This document shows positions 23,882 through 31,514 of a stretch of 64,000 nucleotides of DNA, piece by piece. The DNA comes from an uncultured Selenomonas sp. (lineage in GTDB: Bacteria > Bacillota > Negativicutes > Selenomonadales > Selenomonadaceae): assembly GCA_905372355.1 (NCBI GenBank), contig CAJPOT010000001.1, forward strand, positions 1-64,000, read 5' to 3'. The position numbers and the translations under genes were made by a program. The notes below the pieces were generated by a model, which ran no database searches, was not told the DNA's origin, and was given only the letters and a program-made list of their open reading frames with translations. Position 1 is the stretch's first letter; each line of letters opens with the position of its first letter.

Positions 23882-24472
23882 ATGCTTTCCAATATGACGT
23901 ATCTGAATGTGCGCCATACCCTGCCCATGCTCGGCTGGCAGACGCGCTCCTTCCAGCTTAAAACGAGCATGACGCCGACACAGATGCGAGGGGTGCGGCG
24001 CGAAGCGAGCGCAAATCTCGGCGCGACGCAGGTGCGCATTGACATCGACAGCTACGAGAGCCGTAAGGCGTACGGTTTCCGCAAGGATGCCGATCTCTGC
24101 GCGGACTTCAAAAACGCAGGCCTTTCAGGCGTGAAAAGTGGCACGAGCCGCCGCTCATCGGAGGCTTGGCAGGCGATTGACGGTGCGGCGAAGCCAAATG
24201 CGGACTTTTTCCAAAAGCAGGCGAAGGGCAAGATCGAAGCTGAGATCAAGGAACAGAAGGAAATCGAGCTCAAGCCCATCCCGCGTCCGAAGATCACAGT
24301 GCATCCGGCAGAGCTTAAAGGATCGCCCGATGTCGGCGAGCACTCGATCGACATACGCTCCGATCCGTTCGCCACGTACGACTATGAGCCGGGCAGTATC
24401 GACTATCATATGAAAGTGGAAGGTTCCATTCATATGTGGACATCCATCGGCCATTATGATGTATACGCATAG
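23882..24472 (+). CDS. DUF6470 (YviE-like) flagellar operon protein
   Basis: A 196-residue protein of the DUF6470 family, found between flgL and fliW in many Firmicutes (Bacillus YviE). Recognisable parts are AYGFRKDADLCADFKNAGLS, an Ala/Lys-rich helical middle and a C-terminal PGSIDYHMKVEGSIHMWTSI. Function is unknown; position suggests a role in filament assembly or its control. SD GAAAGGAGG precedes the ATG. Confidence 0.82.
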   Translation: MLSNMTYLNVRHTLPMLGWQTRSFQLKTSMTPTQMRGVRREASANLGATQVRIDIDSYESRKAYGFRKDADLCADFKNAGLSGVKSGTSRRSSEAWQAIDGAAKPNADFFQKQAKGKIEAEIKEQKEIELKPIPRPKITVHPAELKGSPDVGEHSIDIRSDPFATYDYEPGSIDYHMKVEGSIHMWTSIGHYDVYA

Positions 24473-24483
24473 GGGAGAAGAAC

Positions 24484-24954
24484 ATGAGAAAGATCACGAC
24501 GACGCGCTTTGGAGAAATCGAGGAAGACGAGAGCAAAATTGTTCATTTTGCTGCAGGCCTTCCAGCCTTCGAAGACGAGCATGAGTTCATCATCATACCA
24601 TACGACGAGGAAAGCCCCTACGTCTTTCTGCAGTCGGTGACAACGCCCGATCTCGCATTTCTGATGGCGATCCCGTTCATCTTCTTCCCTGACTACGAGT
24701 TCCGCTTGGAGGACGATGTTCTCGAAAGCCTTGCCCTTGAACGACAGGAAGATCTTCTGCTCTACACGCTCTTGACAATCCCAGGCAGTGACATACGCGA
24801 GATGACGGCGAATCTTCTCGCACCGATTGTCATCAACAGCCGCACGAACGAGGGGCGGCAGATCGTCCTCGACAAGAGCGGCTATTGCACGAAGCACAAG
24901 TTGTTTTCCAAGAAGGCGGAGGACAAGGAAGCAAGCGAGCGGGAGGCGAACTGA
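24484..24954 (+). CDS. fliW: Flagellar assembly factor FliW
   Basis: A 156-residue FliW. Signatures are TRFGEIEEDESKIVHFAAGL with PAFEDEHEFIIIPYDEESPY and the C-terminal NLLAPIVINSRTNEGRQIVL. FliW binds and inhibits CsrA and is itself titrated by flagellin, so it links flagellin export to flagellin translation. Its stop codon is followed directly by the csrA start (0-base gap), a tight coupling seen across Firmicutes. Confidence 0.94.
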   Translation: MRKITTTRFGEIEEDESKIVHFAAGLPAFEDEHEFIIIPYDEESPYVFLQSVTTPDLAFLMAIPFIFFPDYEFRLEDDVLESLALERQEDLLLYTLLTIPGSDIREMTANLLAPIVINSRTNEGRQIVLDKSGYCTKHKLFSKKAEDKEASEREAN

Positions 24955-25179
24955 ATGTTGGTATTGACGCGCAAGCCGCGCCAACAGATCATGATTGGCG
25001 ACGACGTCGTCGTTCATGTCGTGGAAGTGCAGGGGGACAACGTCCGCATCGCCATCGAAGCGCCGCGCGAGGTCAAGATCTACCGCGGCGAAATATATCG
25101 CGCCATACAGGACGAGAACAAGCGGGCGGCAGCGCCTGCTGACATCGACCTCAGCGGCGCATTGCCCGGGACGGAGTGA
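24955..25179 (+). CDS. csrA: Carbon storage regulator / flagellin translation repressor CsrA
   Basis: A 74-residue CsrA: MLVLTRKPRQQIMIGDDVVV then HVVEVQGDNVRIAIEAPREV and KIYRGEIYRAIQDENKRA. The RNA-binding residues L4, R6 and R44 positions are conserved (LVLTRK; APREV). It represses translation by binding GGA motifs in mRNA leaders. A consensus CsrA target is seen in the flagellin leader 3.5 kb downstream. The C-terminal tail is longer than in E. coli, as usual in Firmicutes. Confidence 0.95.
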   Translation: MLVLTRKPRQQIMIGDDVVVHVVEVQGDNVRIAIEAPREVKIYRGEIYRAIQDENKRAAAPADIDLSGALPGTE

Positions 25180-25308
25180 AGCGTCTCATCCGAGGCAAGA
25201 CTTTGGCAAGTCGTTCCTTGCAGGAGCAGGAAGCTCCTGTATTGCCCCGCGCAGGAAGCGCTCGGCAAACAAGGGATTGCATATATTTTATCTATGGAGG
25301 GAGAAACT

Positions 25309-25836
25309 ATGATAAGCAAGATTCAGGACGCGCTCGGCGCGGCGGCCGTCATGCAGATGACCGATCTTGCCGTGGGGGGGAGTCCGGCACCCGCTCCTGC
25401 AGCACCCGCAAACAGCGGACAGCAGGCAGCGGCGACGGGCGTGGAAAACCCCGCGGCGAGCGGCCTTGCCGGCGAGGCTTCGCCCGCCGCCGTCGTCGAC
25501 GAGCATCTGAGCACGCAGCTGCAGGCGCGGGAGATCAGCGAAGCGGCGAAGACGAAGAGCGAGGCGGCAGAGCAAGAGCGCAAGGAAAAGGCCGGCAAGG
25601 ACAAGCCGGTCGACGAGTCGCAGATGACGTACCTCATGAAGGAGATCAACCGCATCATGAGCCGCATGAACTGCAACATCGCCTTCGAGTACCACAAGGA
25701 AGTCGACGTCATGAGCGTGCGCATGCTCGAAAAGAAGACGGGCAAGCTCATCAAGGAGATGCCGCCCGAGTACATGATCAAGGGCATGGAAAAGACGCGC
25801 GAATGGCTGGGCACGTTCCTGGATCAGCCGGCCTAA
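25309..25836 (+). CDS. flaG: FlaG family flagellar protein
   Basis: A 175-residue protein. The N-terminal half is an Ala/Pro/Glu-rich low-complexity region. The C-terminal half (from about residue 105) is the FlaG domain: MTYLMKEINRIMSRMNCNIA, FEYHKEVDVMSVRMLEKKTG and KLIKEMPPEYMIKGMEKTR. FlaG affects filament length in several bacteria. ATG 25309 is chosen because GGAGGGA lies 5-10 bases upstream; the ATG at 25294 overlaps that site. It starts 12 bases before fliD's ribosome region and is part of the same operon. Confidence 0.85.
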   Translation: MISKIQDALGAAAVMQMTDLAVGGSPAPAPAAPANSGQQAAATGVENPAASGLAGEASPAAVVDEHLSTQLQAREISEAAKTKSEAAEQERKEKAGKDKPVDESQMTYLMKEINRIMSRMNCNIAFEYHKEVDVMSVRMLEKKTGKLIKEMPPEYMIKGMEKTREWLGTFLDQPA

Positions 25837-25848
25837 GGAGGAAGAATT

Positions 25849-27561
25849 ATGGGTGTAAACGGAATTTACGGCCTTTCCGGCTCGGGTCTTGACGTAGAAT
25901 CCCTCGTCAAGATGGGCATGAAGGGCAAGCAGAACCAATACGACAAGATGTACAAGCGCGAGATGACGAACGAGTACACGAAGACCGCGCTCAACGAGCT
26001 TTACAACAAGGTCAATACATACAACCTCTCCGAGCTTACGAAATACAAGCAGCAGTCCGACATGGCGGCGAAGAGCGCGTCAAGCTCGGACGACAAGACG
26101 GTTACGGTCAATGCGAACGGTGCGGCGGCCGTCATGAGCCATACGGTCACGGTCGAGAGTCTCGCGTCGAACGCCTATTTCGTGTCAAATGCGCCGATCA
26201 CGCGCTCCTCGGATAATCCGAGTAAAGCACTGTCGACCGAGCTTGCCGACATCGCTTTCAAGCGCATCGATAAGCTGACGACGCCCGGCCCCGGCGGCGT
26301 GCAGCAGTATCACGTCTACTATGCGGACGGTACGGATGCCGTCGTCAATGAAGGCGACACGGCGATCGATATGGATCTCGCGGACAAGAGTTCGGCATCT
26401 GCCGACGATATCTACCACGTCAAGTATACGTTCAAGGATCTCGTGGAAAACAAGAAGACGCTGAATGACCTCGCGAGCAGCATACAGAACGCCAAGCGTC
26501 CGCCGAAAGGGCCGAAGGATGTCGCGCACAAGGCTAATTTCAACGCGAGTTACGATGCGGCGACGGGTTCTTTCAGCATCTACAACAAGAACGGCGGCGC
26601 TAGCAATGTCATCAGCGTCAAGACGCTCGACAAAGGTTCGACACAGCTCGTGAACAACCTTCACCTCGCGAAATTCGATCAGTCTACGAACACCTTGACG
26701 AACCTGCCCTCTTTCGTGCAGGGCACAGAGCAGCAGTTCGGCGGCACAGCAGGCAAGGTCAAGGTCGACGGCAGAGAGTACATTGTCGATGAGAATCGCC
26801 TCGTCGCGGGGGGCGTCACCTACAACTTCCTCAACAAGACGCAGACGGGACAGACCGTCACGGTTTCCGTTTCGCAGAACGTCGACGCCGTCGTCGACAA
26901 GGTCAAGAAGTTCGTCGAGAGCTACAACAAGCTCCTGGACGAGCTGCAGAAAGAATACAACACGCAGCACGACAAGGATTACGACCCGCTGACGAAAGAT
27001 CAGGAAAAGGGCATGTCGGAAGAGCAGGTCAAGCGCTGGAACGAAAAGGCGAAGGGCGGGCTTCTCTACCACAACACCTACCTCGGCAGGCTCATCAGCA
27101 AGATGAGAGAAGCCGTCGCGACGCCCGTCGCGTCCGCCGAGTCGAAGTACAACTCCGCATCGACACTCGGCATCACGACGAAGGTCGGGAACAACCACGG
27201 TCATCTGTCGCTGGACGAGGACAAGCTCAAGAAGGCGCTGGCGGAAGATCCCGACTCCGTCTACCGCGTCTTTGGTTCGCTGGACGAGAAGGACGACTTC
27301 AAGAACTCGGGCGTTTCGATGCGCCTGTCGAAAGTCGCTCTGGACAGCCTCAAGGAGATCAGCAAGGAAGCGGGCACGAAGTCCGATTGGGACGATGCGT
27401 CGACGCTCGGCAACCTGATACGCTCGCAGAAAAAGAAGATGAAGGACTTCAAGAATCTCTTGGACGACTTCCAGTCACAGCTCTATAAGAAATACGACGC
27501 GATGGAATCGGCGTTGCAGCGCATGAACAGCACCTACAGCTCGATTTTCGGCGCGAAGTGA
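25849..27561 (+). CDS. fliD: Flagellar filament cap protein FliD
   Basis: A 570-residue FliD (HAP2). N-terminal GIYGLSGSGLDVESLVKMGM and TKTALNELYNKVNTYNLSEL are family-typical. FLNKTQTGQTVTVSVSQNVD, KKFVESYNKLLDELQKEYNT and a C-terminal coiled coil ending YDAMESALQRMNSTYSSIFG confirm it. It caps the filament tip and guides flagellin folding. SD AAGGAGGA precedes the ATG. Confidence 0.93.
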   Translation: MGVNGIYGLSGSGLDVESLVKMGMKGKQNQYDKMYKREMTNEYTKTALNELYNKVNTYNLSELTKYKQQSDMAAKSASSSDDKTVTVNANGAAAVMSHTVTVESLASNAYFVSNAPITRSSDNPSKALSTELADIAFKRIDKLTTPGPGGVQQYHVYYADGTDAVVNEGDTAIDMDLADKSSASADDIYHVKYTFKDLVENKKTLNDLASSIQNAKRPPKGPKDVAHKANFNASYDAATGSFSIYNKNGGASNVISVKTLDKGSTQLVNNLHLAKFDQSTNTLTNLPSFVQGTEQQFGGTAGKVKVDGREYIVDENRLVAGGVTYNFLNKTQTGQTVTVSVSQNVDAVVDKVKKFVESYNKLLDELQKEYNTQHDKDYDPLTKDQEKGMSEEQVKRWNEKAKGGLLYHNTYLGRLISKMREAVATPVASAESKYNSASTLGITTKVGNNHGHLSLDEDKLKKALAEDPDSVYRVFGSLDEKDDFKNSGVSMRLSKVALDSLKEISKEAGTKSDWDDASTLGNLIRSQKKKMKDFKNLLDDFQSQLYKKYDAMESALQRMNSTYSSIFGAK

Positions 27562-27585
27562 TAGGGGAAGGCAGGGGGAAAACGA

Positions 27586-28035
27586 ATGGTAAATGCAGCA
27601 GCGGAAGCATATAAGAGACAGCAGATCATGACGGCGACGCCCGAAGCCCTGACGCTCATGCTCTACAACGGCGCCCTGCGCTTCATGTCGGAGGGCAAGG
27701 AGGCTCTGGAGAAGAAGGACTACGAGTCGGCGAACAACTCGATCATCAAGGCGGAGAAGATCATCACGGAATTTCGCGTGACGCTCGACTTCGACTATGA
27801 GATCTCGCATCAGCTACTGCCGCTGTACAACTACGTCTACGACTGCCTCGTGCAGGGTAATCTGGCGAGCGACACGGCGAAGATCGACGAGGCGGCGGGC
27901 ATCATACGCGAACTGCGCGACGCTTGGGCACAGGCGATGAAGAAGGCGCGCGCCGAAAAATCGGGCGAGAGCTTGGAAAGCGCGGCGCCGCCCGTGCCCG
28001 AGATCTCGACGACGCCTCCGACCGAGGGCGCGTGA
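27586..28035 (+). CDS. fliS: Flagellar export chaperone FliS
   Basis: A 149-residue FliS: AAEAYKRQQIMTATPEALTL then MLYNGALRFMSEGKEALEKK, with the helical core ending in LREAWAQ-like sequence (ELRDAWAQAMKKARA). It binds the C-terminus of flagellin in the cytoplasm and keeps it unfolded for export. The C-terminal 25 residues are Pro/Ser/Thr-rich. It overlaps the next gene's ATG by 1 base (TGATG). Confidence 0.93.
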   Translation: MVNAAAEAYKRQQIMTATPEALTLMLYNGALRFMSEGKEALEKKDYESANNSIIKAEKIITEFRVTLDFDYEISHQLLPLYNYVYDCLVQGNLASDTAKIDEAAGIIRELRDAWAQAMKKARAEKSGESLESAAPPVPEISTTPPTEGA

Positions 28036-28370
28036 TGGAGATGCGCACGCCCGAAGCGCTTTGGCAGCTGTACCTGGAGCTTTCGCACGAGATGCTGAAG
28101 TTCATCAAGGAGGACGATATCGATCGCTTCCTCGATCTTGAAGCGCAGAGGGCCAAGGTATTTGGACAGATGGAAGAGTGCAGCATCGAAGCCTTCAAGG
28201 TGACGCAGGAGGGGCGAGCTCTCGTCGAAGAGCTCAAGCCCATCGAGATGCAGATCATCTACAACACGAAGGTCTGGCTGAACAAGTCGCGCACGCAGCA
28301 TGAAACCGTACGCGACTATGAGGTCAGGGGTTTTGACCCCAGCGGTCATCTCGTGAATCGAGAAATGTGA
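28035..28370 (+). CDS. FliT-like small helical flagellar protein
   Basis: A 111-residue, mostly helical protein in the position of fliT, directly after fliS. Typical FliT-like features are WQLYLELSHEMLKFIKEDDI (two short helices with D-x-x-x-F/L) and EEL...IQIIYNTKVWLNKS near the C-terminus. FliT acts as a chaperone for FliD. Sequence similarity is low within this family, so the assignment rests mainly on position and helix pattern. ATG 28035 overlaps the fliS stop. Confidence 0.65.
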   Translation: MEMRTPEALWQLYLELSHEMLKFIKEDDIDRFLDLEAQRAKVFGQMEECSIEAFKVTQEGRALVEELKPIEMQIIYNTKVWLNKSRTQHETVRDYEVRGFDPSGHLVNREM

Positions 28371-28441
28371 AGAAGCACGGGGTGGTGCAGCCTTCCGTAA
28401 AATAAATTTTCACCGGCGGGAAAAAAGTTTCAAAAAACGCT

Positions 28442-28468
28442 TAAGAAAATAGAGCGTCCCACCGATAA
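28442..28468 (+). promoter_or_regulatory. Sigma-28 promoter of the flagellin gene
   Basis: TAAG (28442-28445), exactly 15 bases, ACCGATAA (28461-28468). This is the best match in the window to TAAA-N15-GCCGATAA. The start site would be about 28475, leaving a leader of about 225 bases before fliC. Confidence 0.82.
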
Positions 28469-28474
28469 ACTAAT

Positions 28475-28700
28475 TGAGCAAAGGCAAGAAGCACTTGTCG
28501 CTCATCAGATGTCAGCAGTCAGGCGGGTCTCCGATCAACCCGCTGCATGAAGCTAGCTAGCGGCGGCATGCAGCAAAGACGGAAAACGCCTGTTTTGCTT
28601 ATTTGCGCCGCAAGGCGCAGGGACGGCAAAGCCGTCTCGAACGCCGGACAAGGATGCCCGGCAGAAGAGAAAATAGGAACAACCAGGGAGGAAAAGACAA
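28475..28700 (+). promoter_or_regulatory. Structured flagellin mRNA leader with CsrA-type binding sites
   Basis: The leader holds three successive hairpins: GCGCC-GCAA-GGCGC (28605-28618), GACGGC-AAA-GCCGTC (28622-28636) and GCCGG-loop-CCGGC (28643-28662). The loop of the last one is ACAAGGATGC, which matches the CsrA consensus core ACARGGAUG. A second pair of GGA motifs lies in the ribosome site (CAGGGAGG, 28685-28692). Binding at both would block translation, as known for the hag leader of Bacillus subtilis. fliW and csrA are in the same operon. Confidence 0.72.
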
Positions 28701-30005
28701 ATGGCATTGGTAGTTAAGAACAACATGATGGCGGTCAACACGCTGAACACGTTGAACAAGAATCAGAGCGCGCTCTCGACGAGCCTCAAGCAGGTTTCGT
28801 CCGGCATGAAGATCAACGGCGCTGTCGATGACGCTTCGGGCTATGCGATTTCCGAGCGCATGCGCGTCCAGATCCGTTCGCTCGATCAGGACAACCAGAA
28901 CACGCAGAACGGCAACAGCATGATGAAGGTTGCTGAGGGCGCTGTTTCCAGCACGGTTGACATCCTCAAGACCCTCAAGGAGAAGGTCATCAACGCTGCG
29001 AACGATACGAACACGGATGACGATCGCGCGACGATCCAGAAGGAGCTCAACCAGAGCATCGACCAGATCAACGACAACGCGAACATCACGTTCAACGGCA
29101 AGTACCTCGTCGACGGCACGCACAACCAGAAGGTCACGGCTACGACGACGACGTTCACGAACCAGGCGATGAGCACGGCGACGGAGGGTGCTTCGGCTCT
29201 GACGGCGCTGCTTGACCGCACGGGCCGCAACCTCAACATCCATTCGCAGGATACGATCACGGTTTCCTACGTCAACCAGGGCAAGACGGTCACGACGTCC
29301 TTCACGGTTGGTCAGTGCAAGTTCAGCGAGATCATCGCCAAGATTTCCGGCGCTGGCAAGATGGCTTCGACCGTTGGTGGAACGTCCATCATCGGCACGA
29401 ACGTCGCCGGCGATACGGTCTACACGGCTTCCGGTGAGAGTGCAATTTCGATCTACGCTGGCGGCACGGGTGTCGGCAACTCGATCGGCGGCATCACGTT
29501 CAGCATCACGGACACGCAGGGCAACATCAACAAGTCCGCGAATGCTGTCCTCGACGCTTTCACCGAGACGGTTCGTGCGCAGGATAACTCGCAGGACAAC
29601 TCGATGAACTTCCAGATCGGCACGCGTGCCAACCAGGCGATCCGCGTCGGCATGACCGATATGCGCGCCCAGGCTCTCGGCCTCCAGGGTTCGGACGGCT
29701 CCACGCTGAACATCAGCACGCGCGACAAGGCGAATGCTGCCATCAACGTTCTTGACAACGCGATCAGCAAGGCACTCGACCAGCAGACGACGATCGGCGC
29801 TGTTCAGAGCCGCTTGAACTACACGAGCCAGAACTTGACGACGGCAAGCGAGAACGTCCAGGCTTCCGAGTCCACCATCCGCGACGCCGACATGGCAAAG
29901 GCGATGACGAACTACACGAAGAACAACGTTCTCATGCAGGCTGCTCAGGCTATGCTCGCTCAGGCGAACCAGTCCAGCTCCGGCGTTCTCAGCCTGCTCC
30001 AGTAA
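28701..30005 (+). CDS. fliC: Flagellin
   Basis: A 434-residue flagellin. The conserved N-terminal D0/D1 region (about 1-150) includes NNMMAVNTLNTLNKNQSALS and VSSGMKINGAVDDASGYAIS; the C-terminal D1/D0 region (about 345-434) ends NVLMQAAQAMLAQANQSSSG VLSLLQ. The central part (about 160-330) is Ser/Thr-rich, a plausible site for O-glycosylation by the downstream island. The filament is exported through the flagellar system with FliS. Expression is likely set by sigma-28 and by CsrA. Confidence 0.95.
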   Translation: MALVVKNNMMAVNTLNTLNKNQSALSTSLKQVSSGMKINGAVDDASGYAISERMRVQIRSLDQDNQNTQNGNSMMKVAEGAVSSTVDILKTLKEKVINAANDTNTDDDRATIQKELNQSIDQINDNANITFNGKYLVDGTHNQKVTATTTTFTNQAMSTATEGASALTALLDRTGRNLNIHSQDTITVSYVNQGKTVTTSFTVGQCKFSEIIAKISGAGKMASTVGGTSIIGTNVAGDTVYTASGESAISIYAGGTGVGNSIGGITFSITDTQGNINKSANAVLDAFTETVRAQDNSQDNSMNFQIGTRANQAIRVGMTDMRAQALGLQGSDGSTLNISTRDKANAAINVLDNAISKALDQQTTIGAVQSRLNYTSQNLTTASENVQASESTIRDADMAKAMTNYTKNNVLMQAAQAMLAQANQSSSGVLSLLQ

Positions 30006-30020
30006 TTTCGTCAAAATTAC

Positions 30021-30074
30021 ACAAAGAGCAAAAAAGAACCTCCCCAGAAGGGGAGGTTCTTTTTTGCTCTTTGT
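30021..30074 (+). terminator. Very strong terminator after flagellin
   Basis: A perfect 25-bp inverted repeat (30021-30045 and 30050-30074) with a 4-base loop AGAA; the inner stem is followed by TTCTTTTTT. It would separate the abundant flagellin message from the glycosylation island. Confidence 0.92.
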
Positions 30075-30079
30075 CGTTT

Positions 30080-30106
30080 TAAGTTTCGTTCTGCTTATCA
30101 CGATAA
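30080..30106 (+). promoter_or_regulatory. Sigma-28-type promoter of the modification island
   Basis: TAAG (30080-30083), exactly 15 bases, CACGATAA (30099-30106), directly after the flagellin terminator and about 20-28 bases before the first glycosyltransferase start. It would express the island together with flagellin. Confidence 0.65.
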
Positions 30107-30134
30107 CAAGACATGAGCTTATCGGGAGGGCATC

Positions 30135-31514
30135 ATGAAAATATCTGCCTGCTATATCACGAAAAATGAAGAGCGAAATATCGCCCGCTCCTTGCAGAGT
30201 CTGGCAGACGCTGTGGATGAAATCGTCGTGGTCGATACGGGATCGACGGATAAGACAAGAGAAATTGCTGAGGCGCTGGGAGCGCGCGTATTGGATTTTT
30301 CCTGGCAGGACGATTTCTCCGCTCCGAGAAATTTCGCTGTTGAAGCAGCTTCAGGGGATTGGATTGTTTTTCTTGATGCAGATGAGTGGTTTGTCGAACC
30401 GCAAGGTGTGCGCAGTACGATTGAAGCGGAGATCGGCGCCGCTCCCAATCTGGAAGCGATGATGCTTCTGCGCCTGAATCTCGACGACCAAGGCAAAGAA
30501 TTTTCACGCGACAGAAGTCTGCGCATATTTCGCAATGCACCATGGCTGCGCTATCATGGAAAGATTCATGAAAATGTATACAGCAGCAAAGGCCGTCTGC
30601 GAGTTTCCTATCCCGAAGGACTCGTACTCAATCATGACGGTTATCGCGGCGGCATGATTGAGGAAAAAATCGAACGCAACCTGTCCCTGATGCTCAAGGA
30701 CATTGAGAAGAATGGTCATGCGGAGCGATTTTATCCCGGACTTACGGATTGTTTCTACCACCTTCGACAATACGAACGCTGTTTGGAGATGGCATTTTCG
30801 GGGTTGGAATTCCCTACGTATCCACGAGATACCCGCAGGGGCCTTTATCATGTTGCACTGGAAGCCATGCGATCCCTTAGCCTTCCCTTGGACTTGATGT
30901 GTGATCTTATGGATTGTGCACAGGCGGAGTTTCCTCATCTTCCCGAATTCTATGCGGAAAAAGGCATTCTTCTTTCGTGTAGGGGAGAACTGGAGGAGGC
31001 AGTTTGTAATTTGGAGAAAGCAGCCGTCCTTTTTGAGGCTGCTCGGGAAGATGAGGTGTTTCCGTACTTTTATAAGGGCGGTGGGATTGCCTATGAACGT
31101 CTTGCACAGATCTATCGCGTTCTGGGGCGTTATGATTTGGCAGCCTTGAATTTTCTGAAAAGCAGCTGCTTTCATGGAGGGATGCCTCCTTCTGCAAAGG
31201 AACTATTGGAAGAAATGTGCCGCATTTGTGGGATTCAGATGAAGGAATTTGCAGGGAATGGGAGCACGATGATGCTTCCTGCCTTGCTGCAGAAGCGTTT
31301 GCTGCAGGGCAGGCGGTCGGCTTCACCTGCTATGGCACGGATGTGCCGCTGTGGTTTGCTTCTTGTGGCAGCGGCTCGTGTGCCGCGGGCAAAGGCAGAA
31401 ATGCTCGCTTTTTTGCCAAAGACTTTGCAGGAAAAGTGGAACGGCTATGAGATTGTGAAGAAGAAAAAGGAGATCGATGATGCGCATATCGGCATGCTGG
31501 ATTACACGAAATGA
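30135..31514 (+). CDS. Family 2 glycosyltransferase with TPR-like tail
   Basis: A 459-residue protein. Residues 1-230 form a GT-A family 2 domain: MKISACYITKNEERNIARSL, VVVDTGSTDKTREIAEALGA and the D-x-D-type motif FLDADEW near residue 82. The rest is helical with TPR-like repeats. The combination is typical of protein-modifying transferases such as the SunS-like group. It is the first gene after the sigma-28-like promoter. Likely role: transfer of a sugar to flagellin or to a sugar already on it. No membrane segment. It overlaps the next gene by 35-38 bases. Confidence 0.85.
   Translation: MKISACYITKNEERNIARSLQSLADAVDEIVVVDTGSTDKTREIAEALGARVLDFSWQDDFSAPRNFAVEAASGDWIVFLDADEWFVEPQGVRSTIEAEIGAAPNLEAMMLLRLNLDDQGKEFSRDRSLRIFRNAPWLRYHGKIHENVYSSKGRLRVSYPEGLVLNHDGYRGGMIEEKIERNLSLMLKDIEKNGHAERFYPGLTDCFYHLRQYERCLEMAFSGLEFPTYPRDTRRGLYHVALEAMRSLSLPLDLMCDLMDCAQAEFPHLPEFYAEKGILLSCRGELEEAVCNLEKAAVLFEAAREDEVFPYFYKGGGIAYERLAQIYRVLGRYDLAALNFLKSSCFHGGMPPSAKELLEEMCRICGIQMKEFAGNGSTMMLPALLQKRLLQGRRSASPAMARMCRCGLLLVAAARVPRAKAEMLAFLPKTLQEKWNGYEIVKKKKEIDDAHIGMLDYTK

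Noticed and set aside
28599..30101. A 500-codon minus-strand frame covering flagellin and its terminator
   Set aside because: It runs through the strong terminator and the flagellin leader and has no domain; it is a codon-bias shadow.
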